Shown: positions 7,009 to 15,679, counted from the stretch's first letter. The stretch: 64,000 bases of DNA from Ensifer sp. BR816 (GCF_000378985.1 NZ_KB905370.1:5997520-6061519), one strand, 5' to 3'. Translations and numbers: made by a program. Notes: generated by a model not told the origin, from the letters alone.

Positions 7009-9057
7009 ATGTTGAACGTGCCCCCGAAGGACAACAAGACCGATCCGCTGGTGCTGTTCATGCCCTCGGGCAAGCGCGGCCGTTTTCCGGTCGGCACACC
7101 GATCCTCGACGCCGCGCGTTCGCTCGGGGTTTATGTCGAGAGCGTCTGCGGCGGACGCGCGACCTGCGGGCGCTGCCAGATTGCGGTGCAGGAAGGCAAT
7201 TTCGCCAAGCACAAGATCGTTTCCTCGAACGAGCATATTTCGCCGGTTGGACCGAAGGAGCAGCGCTATGCGAGCGTGCGCGAGCTGCCCGATGGCCGCC
7301 GCCTGTCTTGCTCGGCCCAGATCCTTGGCGACCTCGTCATCGACGTGCCGCAGGATACCGTCATCAATGCGCAGGTGGTTCGCAAGGCTGCGACCAACCG
7401 CGTGATCGAGCGCAATGCCGCCGTCCAGCTTTGCTATGTCGAAGTGGAGGAGCCGGACATGCACAAGCCGCTCGGCGACCTCGACCGGCTGAAGGCGGTT
7501 CTGGAGAAGGACTGGGGATGGAAGGATCTCCTGATCGCGGCGCACCTGATTCCGCAGATTCAAGGCGTCCTGCGCAAGGGTAATTGGGCGGTTACCGCCG
7601 CCATCCACCGCGACATGGACTCCTCCCGCCCCTTCATCGTCGGCCTCTGGCCGGGGCTGAAGAACGAAGCCTACGGTATTGCCTGCGATATCGGCTCGAC
7701 GACGATCGCAATGCACTTGGTATCGCTACTCTCCGGCCGCATCGTTGCCTCCTCGGGCGCATCCAATCCGCAGATTCGGTTCGGCGAAGATCTGATGAGC
7801 CGGGTTTCATACGTGATGATGAACCCGGACGGCCGCGAGGCGATGACCAAGGCGGTGCGCGAAGCCGTCAACGGGCTGATCGGCAAGGTCTGCGCCGAGG
7901 GCGAGGTCGACCGCCACGACATCCTGGACATGGTGGTCGTCGGCAACCCGATCATGCACCACCTGTTCCTCGGCATAGACCCGACCGAACTCGGCCAGGC
8001 GCCCTTCGCACTCGCGATTTCCGGAGCACTGCAATACTGGGCGCATGAAATCGACATCAAGGTCAATCGCGGGGCAAGGCTCTATATGCTGCCCTGCATT
8101 GCTGGCCATGTCGGCGCGGACGCCGCCGGCGCGACGCTGTCGGAAGGCCCGCACCGGCAAGACAAGATGATGCTGCTCGTCGATGTCGGCACCAATGCCG
8201 AAATCGTCCTCGGCAACAAGGAGCGCGTCGTCGCCGCCTCTTCCCCGACCGGTCCGGCCTTCGAGGGCGCGGAAATCTCCTCCGGCCAGCGCGCCGCTCC
8301 GGGCGCGATCGAGCGCGTCCGCATCGATCCCGAAACGCTCGAGCCGCGCTTCCGAGTCATCGGCGTCGACAAGTGGTCGGACGAAGACGGATTTGCCGAG
8401 GATGCCGCGGCGGTCGGCGTCACCGGGATCTGCGGCTCGGCGATCATCGAGGTCGTCGCGGAGATGTATTTGACCGGCATCATCTCGCAGGACGGCGTCG
8501 TCGACGGCACGATGGCGGCGAAAAGTCCGCGCATCATTCCGAACGGCCGCACCTTCTCCTACTTGCTGCACGACGGCGAACCGCGGATCACGGTGACGCA
8601 GAACGACGTCCGCGCGATCCAGCTCGCCAAGGCGGCCCTCTATGCCGGCATCAAGCTGCTCCTGGAAAAGCAGGGGGTCGACCATGTCGACACCATCCGC
8701 TTCGCCGGTGCCTTCGGCTCGTTCATCGATCCGAAATACGCCATGGTGCTCGGCCTCATCCCCGATTGCGACCTCGCCGAGGTGAAGGCGGTGGGCAATG
8801 CCGCCGGTACCGGCGCACTAATGGCTCTCCTCAATCGCGGCCACCGCCGCGAGATCGAGGAAACGGTCAGGAAAATCGAGAAGATAGAGACGGCTCTTGA
8901 ATCGAAATTTCAGGAGCACTTCGTCAACGCCATGGCGATGCCGAACAAGGTCGATGCCTTCCCGAAGCTCGCCGAGGTGGTCACGCTGCCCGAGCGCAAG
9001 GCGCTCGCGGATGATGGAGAAGGCGGCGGGCGTAGACGGCGACGCAGCCGGGAATAG
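7009..9057 (+). CDS. 2Fe-2S/ASKHA corrinoid reactivation protein (RACo/DUF4445 type)
   Basis: A 682-residue protein in two parts. The N-terminus is a plant-type 2Fe-2S ferredoxin domain with ligands Cys47, Cys53, Cys56 and Cys101. From about residue 222 there is an ASKHA ATPase domain starting GIACDIGSTTIA, with the second phosphate loop at VDVGTNAEIVLGN. This is the layout of RACo-type reductive activators that use ATP to reduce inactive Co(II) corrinoid back to Co(I). It therefore serves the corrinoid protein at the left edge of the window. The last 25 residues are basic and low complexity. Confidence 0.9.
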   Translation: MLNVPPKDNKTDPLVLFMPSGKRGRFPVGTPILDAARSLGVYVESVCGGRATCGRCQIAVQEGNFAKHKIVSSNEHISPVGPKEQRYASVRELPDGRRLSCSAQILGDLVIDVPQDTVINAQVVRKAATNRVIERNAAVQLCYVEVEEPDMHKPLGDLDRLKAVLEKDWGWKDLLIAAHLIPQIQGVLRKGNWAVTAAIHRDMDSSRPFIVGLWPGLKNEAYGIACDIGSTTIAMHLVSLLSGRIVASSGASNPQIRFGEDLMSRVSYVMMNPDGREAMTKAVREAVNGLIGKVCAEGEVDRHDILDMVVVGNPIMHHLFLGIDPTELGQAPFALAISGALQYWAHEIDIKVNRGARLYMLPCIAGHVGADAAGATLSEGPHRQDKMMLLVDVGTNAEIVLGNKERVVAASSPTGPAFEGAEISSGQRAAPGAIERVRIDPETLEPRFRVIGVDKWSDEDGFAEDAAAVGVTGICGSAIIEVVAEMYLTGIISQDGVVDGTMAAKSPRIIPNGRTFSYLLHDGEPRITVTQNDVRAIQLAKAALYAGIKLLLEKQGVDHVDTIRFAGAFGSFIDPKYAMVLGLIPDCDLAEVKAVGNAAGTGALMALLNRGHRREIEETVRKIEKIETALESKFQEHFVNAMAMPNKVDAFPKLAEVVTLPERKALADDGEGGGRRRRRSRE

Positions 9058-9088
9058 TCCCGATCACGATAGGCGCCGGCTTTGAATC

Positions 9089-9574
9089 TCAGAGCGGCAC
9101 CGTCAGCCGCACCTTCACCCGGTCCATCGCAACAAAAGTGCGGAACTTCTTGACATTGTTGTTGCCGAAGAACAGCCGCCGCGTCAGCGCCTCGTAGTCG
9201 GCCATGGTGGCAACGACGATGACAAGGATGAAATCCGCCTCGCCGGTGACGTAGTAGCATTGCTGCACTTCCGGCGTCGCCGAAAACTCGGCCTTGGCGG
9301 CATCGATCAGATCCGCCGTCTCGCTGATCACCTCGACCTCGACGAAGATGGTGATCGGTTGGCCGACTTTTGCCGGATCGACGATCGCGCAATTCGCCTG
9401 GATCACCCCCGCCTCCTCCATGCGCTTTATGCGGCGCTGCACGGCGGGCGCGGAGAGATTGACTGCCTCCCCGATGGTACGCTGCGGCGTGGCATTGTCC
9501 CGCTGTAGGATCTTCAGGATCGCAAGGTCGAAGGAGTCGAGATTGATTTCGGGGTTGGTCTTCGCCAAGGACAC
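9089..9574 (-). CDS. Lrp/AsnC family transcriptional regulator
   Basis: A 161-residue protein with an N-terminal winged helix (LDSFDLAILKILQRDNATPQ, then LSAPAVQRRIKRMEEAGVI) and a C-terminal RAM/AsnC ligand-binding domain (TGEADFILVIVVATMADYEAL). It is divergent from the diaminopropionate ammonia-lyase operon, with only 96 bases between the start codons, so it is probably its local, amino-acid-responsive regulator and autoregulated. Confidence 0.92.
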   Translation of the reverse strand: MSLAKTNPEINLDSFDLAILKILQRDNATPQRTIGEAVNLSAPAVQRRIKRMEEAGVIQANCAIVDPAKVGQPITIFVEVEVISETADLIDAAKAEFSATPEVQQCYYVTGEADFILVIVVATMADYEALTRRLFFGNNNVKKFRTFVAMDRVKVRLTVPL

Positions 9575-9670
9575 TCCTTACGAAACAAACTTGCATTTGG
9601 CTTGCCAGAATACAGCGTAATTTTCGCCCGACATGCAATATATATTCGCCGTCTCAACGTGAGGACGGCC
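9575..9670. promoter_or_regulatory. Divergent promoter region, probable Lrp-type operator
   Basis: The 96 bases between the Lrp gene and the ammonia-lyase gene are AT-rich relative to their flanks (for example GCAATATATATTCG around 9632) and contain GAGGAC just before the ATG at 9671. Lrp-type regulators usually bind such shared promoter regions. No single operator can be fixed by eye. Confidence 0.5.
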
Positions 9671-10885
9671 ATGTTTCTGCTCAATTCCCATCCCGACTAC
9701 AACCGCCCGCTCGACATCGTCGATGCCGAGACGCTTGGCGAAAGCGCAGCGAAGACGGTCGAGCGCTTTCTCGTCCATCGCGGCAACCATGTGGAGACGC
9801 CGCTGCATGCATTGCCGGCGCTGGCCGAAGGCCTCGGCCTCGGCGCCATCCATATCAAGGACGAGGGTCATCGCCTCGGACTAGGCAGCTTCAAGGCGCT
9901 TGGCGGCGCCTATGCGGTCATGCGGCTGGTGCTGGAGGAAGCGGAGCGCCACCTCGGCCGACCGGTCGACGTCGCGGAGCTGCAATCGAGGGCCGTCAGG
10001 GACGTCGCGGCCGGAATGACCTTTGCCTGTGCAACCGATGGTAATCACGGCCGCTCCGTGGCGCAAGGGGCCGAGCTTGTTGGCGCCCGGGCCGTGATCT
10101 TCGTCCATGGCGGCGTCAGCGCGGCGCGGGTCGCGGCAATCGCCCGCTTCGGCGCCGAAATCATCCGGGTCGACGGGACCTATGACGATACGGTCGCCGA
10201 GGCGGCGCGGGTCGCGACCGAGAAAGACTGGACGATCGTCTCCGATACGTCCTGGCCCGGCTATGAGCGCATCCCAGGCCTGGTGATGCAAGGCTATACG
10301 GCGATGGTGCGAGAGGCGCTGCGCCGCCTTCCCGAACCGCCGACGCATGTCTTCGTGCAGGCGGGCGTCGGCGGCGTCGCCGCTGCCGTCAGCGGCTATC
10401 TTGCGCTTGCATTTGGCGACAGGCGGCCGACCTTCACCGTCGTCGATCCGATGCGCGCGGCCTGCATCTTCGAGACCGCTCGGGCCGGCCGGCCGGTGAA
10501 GGTTCCCCATGGCGAGCCGACGGTCATGGCGATGCTCGAATGCTACGATCCGTCGCTTGTCGCCTGGCGGGTCCTCAAGCATATGGCCGATGTCTTCATG
10601 ACCGTCGACGAGGAGGACGCCATTGCGGCGATGAACCGCCTGGCACGCCCCTTAGGCCAGGATCCGGCAGTCGTCGCCGGTGAAAGCGGCGGCGCGGGGC
10701 TGGCCGGCCTGATCAAGGCCGCATCCACCCCCGACATCAGGGCGGCGCTCGGTCTCGACAAGGACGCACGCGTCCTTCTCTTCAACACCGAAGGCGCGAC
10801 CGATCCGGAGCGCTACGCCGAACTGGTCGGCATGACGCCGGCGGAGGTCACCAATGACCGTCGGGCACGAGGAGCAACAGCATGA
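9671..10885 (+). CDS. Diaminopropionate ammonia-lyase
   Basis: A 404-residue fold-type II PLP enzyme. GLGSFKALGGAYA carries the Schiff-base lysine (Lys75); ATDGNHGRSVAQGA binds the cofactor phosphate and ring; QAGVGGVAAAV is the glycine-rich loop. The family converts 2,3-diaminopropionate to pyruvate and two ammonia. The ATG at 9671 is preferred to upstream codons because GAGGAC lies 5 bases before it. Its stop overlaps the next start (ATGA), coupling it to a carbamoylase-type amidase. Confidence 0.9.
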   Translation: MFLLNSHPDYNRPLDIVDAETLGESAAKTVERFLVHRGNHVETPLHALPALAEGLGLGAIHIKDEGHRLGLGSFKALGGAYAVMRLVLEEAERHLGRPVDVAELQSRAVRDVAAGMTFACATDGNHGRSVAQGAELVGARAVIFVHGGVSAARVAAIARFGAEIIRVDGTYDDTVAEAARVATEKDWTIVSDTSWPGYERIPGLVMQGYTAMVREALRRLPEPPTHVFVQAGVGGVAAAVSGYLALAFGDRRPTFTVVDPMRAACIFETARAGRPVKVPHGEPTVMAMLECYDPSLVAWRVLKHMADVFMTVDEEDAIAAMNRLARPLGQDPAVVAGESGGAGLAGLIKAASTPDIRAALGLDKDARVLLFNTEGATDPERYAELVGMTPAEVTNDRRARGATA

Positions 10886-12120
10886 GCATCCTTTCAGTCA
10901 ATGGAGAACGCCTGCTCAACCGCATCCGTGCCCTCGGCGAAACCGGCCGTGACAGCGATGGCCGGCTGTCCCGGATCGCGGCCTCGGACGCGGACAAAGT
11001 CGGGCGGGATCGGCTCGTCGATTGGTTCCGCGACGCGAACCTCGAGATCGTCGTCGACCGGATCGGCAACATCTTCGGCGTCTGGCGGGACGCCGGCAAT
11101 ATCGAGAAGGCGCCCGTGCTGATCGGCTCGCATATCGACACGGTCATCGATGCCGGCATTTACGACGGATGCTACGGGGTGCTTTCCGGCCTCGAGGCAA
11201 TCCAGACCTTGAGGGAAGCGGGCATCACGCCCGCTCGCCCGATCGCCGTTGCCGCCTTCACCAATGAGGAAGGCGTGCGCTATGCGCCCGACATGATGGG
11301 ATCGCTGGTCTATGCCGGCGGGCTTTCGGTCGAACAAGCGCTTGCGACAATCGGCACGGACGGCAGCGTGCTGGGCGAGGAATTGCATCGCATCGGCTAC
11401 GCCGGCACCCACGAACCGGGCTTTTCCAGACCCCACGCCTATGTCGAACTCCATGTCGAACAGGGGCCGGTACTGGAACGCAACCGCATACCGATCGGCG
11501 CCGTCGAGAACCTGCAGGGCATCTCCTGGCAGCGGGTGACGATTGACGGCGTCGCCAACCATGCCGGCACGACGCCGATGTCGATGCGGCATGATGCCGG
11601 GCATGCGGCCGCCCGCGTCATCACGTTCTTGCGGGATCGCGCAACGGCGTCCAATACGCCGACCGTCGCCACGGTGGGCTGTATCGCCTTTGAGCCGAAC
11701 GCGATCAACGTCATCCCGTCGCGCGCCAGCTTCACCGTCGATCTGCGCGATCCCGATGCGGAACGGCTCCGGGCTGAGGAAGCGGCGCTCGAAGGCTATC
11801 TGCAAGACCTGGCCGCGGCCGAGGGCGTGACGATTTCGACCGGGCGCCTCGCACGATTCGAGCCGGTGACCTTCGACACGGGGATCGTCCAAGCCATCGA
11901 GCAGGCGGCTGCCGGGCGCGGCCTCGCCTCGCGACGCATGACCTCCGGTGCCGGCCACGACGCGCAGATGATCGCAAGAATCGCGCCGGCCGCGATGATC
12001 TTCGTGCCGAGCGTCGGCGGCATCAGTCACAACCCGCTCGAGTTTACCGCGGGCGCCGACCTTGTCGCCGGGGCCAATGTCCTCCTGGACGTCATCCAAG
12101 CGCTAGCCGCCGCAGACTGA
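10882..12120 (+). CDS. Hydantoinase/carbamoylase-family Zn amidase
   Basis: A 412-residue di-metal amidohydrolase of the M20-like N-carbamoyl-amino-acid hydrolase/allantoate amidohydrolase group. GSHIDT with His84, YDGCYGV with Asp95, FTNEEG with the paired Glu, and HVEQGP are all present, as is GAGHDAQ near the C-terminus. It removes carbamoyl or similar ureido groups from amino acids. Translational coupling to the upstream ammonia-lyase suggests that its product is 2,3-diaminopropionate, so the substrate may be a carbamoyl- or ureido-diaminopropionate. That is inference; allantoate-type substrates remain possible. Confidence 0.88.
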   Translation: MSILSVNGERLLNRIRALGETGRDSDGRLSRIAASDADKVGRDRLVDWFRDANLEIVVDRIGNIFGVWRDAGNIEKAPVLIGSHIDTVIDAGIYDGCYGVLSGLEAIQTLREAGITPARPIAVAAFTNEEGVRYAPDMMGSLVYAGGLSVEQALATIGTDGSVLGEELHRIGYAGTHEPGFSRPHAYVELHVEQGPVLERNRIPIGAVENLQGISWQRVTIDGVANHAGTTPMSMRHDAGHAAARVITFLRDRATASNTPTVATVGCIAFEPNAINVIPSRASFTVDLRDPDAERLRAEEAALEGYLQDLAAAEGVTISTGRLARFEPVTFDTGIVQAIEQAAAGRGLASRRMTSGAGHDAQMIARIAPAAMIFVPSVGGISHNPLEFTAGADLVAGANVLLDVIQALAAAD

Positions 12121-12132
12121 AGGAAGTCTCCA

Positions 12133-13284
12133 ATGGCAGATCTCAATATACTCGAAGGGGAAATGACGGGATGGCGGCGGGATCTGCACGCCCACCCGGA
12201 ATTCGGCTTCGAGGAAATGCGAGCCTCCGCCTTTGTCGCAGCGAAACTCCGGGAGTTCGGGCTTGAGGTCGCCGAAAATGTCGGCGGCACCGGTGTCGTC
12301 GGCACGCTGAAGCGCGGCATCGGCAACCGCGCCATTGCGCTGAGAGCCGACATGGATGCCTTGCGCATCACCGAACAGGGGACGGCAGGTTACCGCTCAA
12401 AGAACCCGGGCGTCATGCATGCCTGCGGCCATGACGGTCACACCGCCATGCTGCTCGGCGCGGCAAAGCTGCTTGCCGAGCAAGGCGGCTTCGACGGCAC
12501 GGTGCGCTTCATCTTCCAGCCGGCCGAGGAATGGGGCAAGGGCGCGCTCGCGATGCTCGACGACGGGCTGATGGAACGCTTTCCCTTCGAGGAAATTTAC
12601 GGACTGCACAATATGCCGGGGCTTCCGATCGGCCACTTCGAGACCCGCCCCGGACCGATCATGTCGGCGGAGGATAATTTCGAGATCGTGCTCGCGGGCG
12701 TCGGCGGACACGCGGCTCGACCGCATGCGGGCAATGAAGTCCTGGTCGCGGCTTGCGCGCTGGTCACCAATCTGCAGACGATCGTTTCGCGCCGGCTGAG
12801 CCCCGCCGATATCGCGGTCGTCTCGGTGACCGAACTCATCACCGACGGCACGCGCAACGCCCTGCCCGGACTTGCCCGCATTCTGGGCGACGCGCGAAGC
12901 TTCCGCCCCGAAGTGAGCGCCGAGATCGAAAAGCAGATGCGAGTGATCGCCGAGGGCACGGCGCTCGCCCACAATGTCTCGGCGGCGGTCAACTACACGC
13001 GCGAGTTCGTCCCCCTCGTCAACGACGAAAGACTGGTCGAGGAAGCCTTCGCGGCGGCGCGTACCGTGTTCGAGCTCGATCACATCGCCACCGCCCGCGA
13101 ACCGATGACCGGTTCGGAAGATTTCGCACGCTTCCTCGCCAATGTTCCGGGCTGCTTCGTGTTCCTGGGCAACGGCAACTCGGCGCCGCTGCACAATCCA
13201 AACTATGATTTCAATGACGCCGGACTGATTTACGGCGTGGGTTTCCACGCAGCAATTGTGCGGCAGCGTCTGCCCGTCGCCTAA
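12133..13284 (+). CDS. M20 family amidohydrolase (hippurate hydrolase/aminoacylase type)
   Basis: A 383-residue metallopeptidase-fold hydrolase. RRDLHAHPEFGFEE starts the domain; MHACGHDGHTA (His96, Cys98, His100) and PAEEWGKGA hold metal ligands and the catalytic Glu; GVGGHAARPH belongs to the dimerisation domain. It hydrolyses N-acyl amino acids. It lies 12 bases after the carbamoylase gene with its own ribosome site (GAAGG), so it is the third gene of the operon and may deacylate related N-acyl substrates. Its stop overlaps the convergent SRPBCC gene by 4 bases. Confidence 0.9.
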   Translation: MADLNILEGEMTGWRRDLHAHPEFGFEEMRASAFVAAKLREFGLEVAENVGGTGVVGTLKRGIGNRAIALRADMDALRITEQGTAGYRSKNPGVMHACGHDGHTAMLLGAAKLLAEQGGFDGTVRFIFQPAEEWGKGALAMLDDGLMERFPFEEIYGLHNMPGLPIGHFETRPGPIMSAEDNFEIVLAGVGGHAARPHAGNEVLVAACALVTNLQTIVSRRLSPADIAVVSVTELITDGTRNALPGLARILGDARSFRPEVSAEIEKQMRVIAEGTALAHNVSAAVNYTREFVPLVNDERLVEEAFAAARTVFELDHIATAREPMTGSEDFARFLANVPGCFVFLGNGNSAPLHNPNYDFNDAGLIYGVGFHAAIVRQRLPVA

Positions 13285-13775
13285 ATGCTTGCGCGTTTTC
13301 CGCTCTGGCACGCGGCCTTGGCGGCATAGGAGGCGAGCAACCCGCCCCATCCTTTCTCGGAGTCGAGCACGCCACGCAGATCCTTGGCTTTCGCGCCGTA
13401 ATTGCCGAGATCGCGATGGACGAGAGTGACGGTGGTTTCCTCTTCGCCTATCGCCTCGAACATCACTTCTACTTCGGTGTGGAAGGTTGGATCGAAATCG
13501 AAATCGGCATTGAGCTGCCATGCGAAAAGAATGCGATGCGGCGGATCGCACGCGATGACGCGGCCCCAGTCGCGCTCCTCGCCGGCATTGCCGACCTCGT
13601 ACCACCTGCCGCCGGCCCTGGCCTCGACCATCACCGTCTTCTGGCCGGACTCGGTCAGGCTGTGCTCCTTGATCCACCAGTCTCCCATGCCATTGACGAA
13701 GACCTCGAAGGCCTTCTGCGGTGAGGCGCGGACCGTCACGGACTTACGGACCGGATCGGATTCGATCATGTGCAT
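13281..13775 (-). CDS. SRPBCC (AHSA1-like) domain protein
   Basis: A 164-residue protein with a START-like hydrophobic-cavity fold: VRKSVTVRASPQKAFEVFV at the start, DWGRVIACDPPHRILFAWQ in the middle and GWGGLLASYAAKAA at the end. These proteins are routinely paired with ArsR regulators. The ATG at 13775 is chosen because GGGAGA lies 6 bases upstream; longer forms would run into the ArsR gene. It is the second gene of a two-gene operon with the regulator at 13790-14101. Ligand unknown. Confidence 0.85.
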   Translation of the reverse strand: MHMIESDPVRKSVTVRASPQKAFEVFVNGMGDWWIKEHSLTESGQKTVMVEARAGGRWYEVGNAGEERDWGRVIACDPPHRILFAWQLNADFDFDPTFHTEVEVMFEAIGEEETTVTLVHRDLGNYGAKAKDLRGVLDSEKGWGGLLASYAAKAACQSGKRASI

Positions 13776-13789
13776 GCGCTTTCTCCCGG

Positions 13790-14101
13790 TTACTCGCGCC
13801 TTTCCGCCTCGACGGCGGATTCGAATGCGGCAAGCTGTTCCCTCCAGAAACGATCCAGCCACTGCCGTAGCTGTCCGAGCCCGGCCGGATCGATGGAATA
13901 GATGCGTCGGGCGCCCACGGCTTCGTCGCGAACGAGACGCGCTTCCTTCAAGACTTTCAGGTGCTGCGAGATCGCCGGTTGCGACACGGGAACGGCGCGC
14001 GCCAGCTCGGCAACCGACCGTCGACGTTCTCCAAGGCGTTCGAAAATGCCGCGACGGGTCGGGTCGGCCAGTGCCGCAAAGAGCCTATCTTCATAAGTCA
14101 T
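13790..14101 (-). CDS. ArsR family transcriptional regulator
   Basis: A 103-residue winged-helix protein: LFAALADPTRRGIFERLGE, then SVAELARAVPVSQPAISQHLKVLKEA as the recognition region. No metal-binding cysteine pair is visible, so this is the SRPBCC-linked, metal-independent subgroup. It stops 14 bases before the SRPBCC start. The AT-rich run just upstream, with an imperfect TATTATAAGCAAACACTTAT palindrome around 14103-14124, is a plausible autoregulatory site. Confidence 0.9.
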   Translation of the reverse strand: MTYEDRLFAALADPTRRGIFERLGERRRSVAELARAVPVSQPAISQHLKVLKEARLVRDEAVGARRIYSIDPAGLGQLRQWLDRFWREQLAAFESAVEAERRE

Positions 14102-14174
14102 GGCTTATTATAAGCAAACACTTATGAACGTCAAACGGATCTGAACCGCACCTTTGCAGCTTACCAGAGTCGGC

Positions 14175-15089
14175 CTAGACGGGTGCGGCCACCCGCGCCG
14201 ACTGCATCTGAAGCTCGGCAAAGGCATCGCGCACATGATCTGCAACCGCCAGAACCGGCGCAGGCGCGTCCTCGATGACCTTGAGGCCAATGTCGTAATG
14301 GCCGAGATCCGGCAGGCCGTCGCGCTCTCCGAGTTGCACCATCTCGCCCTGGACGAGATAGCGCGGCAGCGGTGCGATCGCGAGGCCGGCGAGCACCGCG
14401 GCCCGCTGGCCCGTCGTGTAGGCGCTCAGGAACGCAACCCGAAACTTGCGGCCCGCCCGCGACAGTTTCTCGACCGCATCGGCGCGCCATACGCAGCCAT
14501 CCTCCCACATGGAGACCGGCAAGGGATCGCGCAGATGCGCGTTGCCGCACCTGGCGCTGGCCCAGACCAGCTTTTCCTGCATGAGGATTTCGCCGTCCTT
14601 GGACGCTTCGTCGGACAGGCTGTTGTAGATGGCGATGTCGAGCCTGTGCTCGTCGACGCGCTTGCGCATGGCGTTGCTCATGCCGATCGACACATCGACC
14701 GTGACATTCGGGTAGGTTTCGGCAAAGCGCTTCAGCACTTCCGGCAGGATACGCTCGCCGACGTCCTCCGGCGCGCCGACGCGGACGACGCCGTTCATGT
14801 CGGGCAGCAGGAAGCGAGACACCGTTTCATTGTTGAGCGACAAGAGCCGGCGCGCGAAGCCGAGCAGCAATTCGCCCTTCGGCGTCAACGAGACCGACCG
14901 CGCGTCACGCAGGAAAAGCGTGCAGCCCAGCGTCTCCTCGAGCTTCTTGATCTGCATCGAAACAGCGGAAGGCGTCCGGTATACGGCTTCGGCCGCAGTC
15001 GTGAAATTGCCCGTTTCCGCAATGGCGACAAAGGTCTTCAGCACATCCATCTCGAGGAGCGGAAGCGCGTGGCGCAGTATCATGTTCAT
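14175..15089 (-). CDS. LysR family transcriptional regulator
   Basis: A 304-residue protein with an N-terminal winged helix (LLEMDVLKTFVAIAETGNFTTAAE..., about residues 11-68) and a type 2 periplasmic-binding-like effector domain (GVVRVGAPEDVGERILPEVL). It is divergent from a small DUF1127-like gene at 15228; a TTCAG-AAAAT-CTGAA inverted repeat sits at 15102-15116, just outside its start. LysR/DUF1127 divergent pairs are common in rhizobia, where small arginine-rich proteins are often targets. Effector not readable. Confidence 0.9.
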   Translation of the reverse strand: MNMILRHALPLLEMDVLKTFVAIAETGNFTTAAEAVYRTPSAVSMQIKKLEETLGCTLFLRDARSVSLTPKGELLLGFARRLLSLNNETVSRFLLPDMNGVVRVGAPEDVGERILPEVLKRFAETYPNVTVDVSIGMSNAMRKRVDEHRLDIAIYNSLSDEASKDGEILMQEKLVWASARCGNAHLRDPLPVSMWEDGCVWRADAVEKLSRAGRKFRVAFLSAYTTGQRAAVLAGLAIAPLPRYLVQGEMVQLGERDGLPDLGHYDIGLKVIEDAPAPVLAVADHVRDAFAELQMQSARVAAPV

Positions 15090-15101
15090 GGCGCGTCCTC
15101 A

Positions 15102-15116
15102 TTCAGAAAATCTGAA
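15102..15116. promoter_or_regulatory. Candidate LysR autoregulatory inverted repeat
   Basis: TTCAGAAAATCTGAA, 5-bp arms around a 5-bp spacer, is 12 bases upstream of the LysR start codon in the divergent promoter region. The size and dyad fit a T-N11-A type LysR half-site set, but binding is not shown. Confidence 0.4.
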
Positions 15117-15133
15117 AGATAACTTAATTTCAT

Positions 15134-15146
15134 TTCGTTTGATTGA
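15134..15146 (+). promoter_or_regulatory. Shared 13-mer upstream of small gene (copy 1)
   Basis: TTCGTTTGATTGA occurs here, 82 bases before the ATG at 15228, and again at 15601-15613, 67 bases before the DUF1127 ATG at 15680. Exact recurrence at similar distances from two related small genes suggests a shared regulator site, perhaps for the adjacent LysR protein. Confidence 0.45.
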
Positions 15147-15227
15147 ACATCACATCGGCGCGATAGTCAAGTTCGCAAGGAGCAAGAGGGCGTGAGCTTC
15201 ACCCCCGCAACGCAAAGGAGCAAGGTC

Positions 15228-15554
15228 ATGACCGCACTGACATTGGCGATCGACAACCCCGCTTCAACACGACGGATCAACCGTATTCCCGCCCTCGACA
15301 AGGGCGCGGAGGCACGCAATCCGCACCACCATGGCGTCATTCGCCAGGCGGGCGACGACGGCGATTTCGTTCTCGCGATGCTGTCGCGGGCAAGGCAACT
15401 TCTCGAGAGGCTCGCCAACAGAAGGCGCGCAACCAACGTCGCCCGAAACCGGGTGGAAACCCGGCGGCAATTGGCGAAACTGCCGACACGGGTCCGAGAC
15501 GACCTGTTACACGCGGAACGGAAGGTGATTGTGGCGCCTGATACAAGCGATTAG
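15228..15554 (+). CDS. DUF1127-like arginine-rich small protein
   Basis: A 108-residue protein. The C-terminal half (ARQLLERLANRRRATN... RVETRRQLAKLPTRVRDDL) has the arginine-rich spacing of DUF1127 (R-R-x-L-x-x-L-x-x-x-x-L-x-D) but lacks the conserved Trp, so it is a divergent member. The N-terminal 50 residues are unassigned. The start at 15228 is preferred because of AAAGGAG 8 bases upstream. DUF1127 proteins in related bacteria bind RNA or regulators in phosphate and C1 metabolism; its role here is unknown. Confidence 0.55.
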   Translation: MTALTLAIDNPASTRRINRIPALDKGAEARNPHHHGVIRQAGDDGDFVLAMLSRARQLLERLANRRRATNVARNRVETRRQLAKLPTRVRDDLLHAERKVIVAPDTSD

Positions 15555-15600
15555 GTGACCAGAAACAGATCACGGAGTTTGATGAAAAACATCAAGCATA

Positions 15601-15621
15601 TTCGTTTGATTGATCAATCAG
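15601..15621 (+). promoter_or_regulatory. Shared 13-mer (copy 2) overlapping a perfect palindrome
   Basis: TTCGTTTGATTGA at 15601-15613 is identical to copy 1 at 15134-15146. It overlaps the perfect 14-bp palindrome TGATTGATCAATCA at 15608-15621. This is a strong candidate operator upstream of the DUF1127 gene. Confidence 0.5.
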
Positions 15622-15679
15622 GTTGCGGCATAAGTGACACATGGTCGCGACCTTTTGAAAAGCTCAGAAGGAACCAGCA

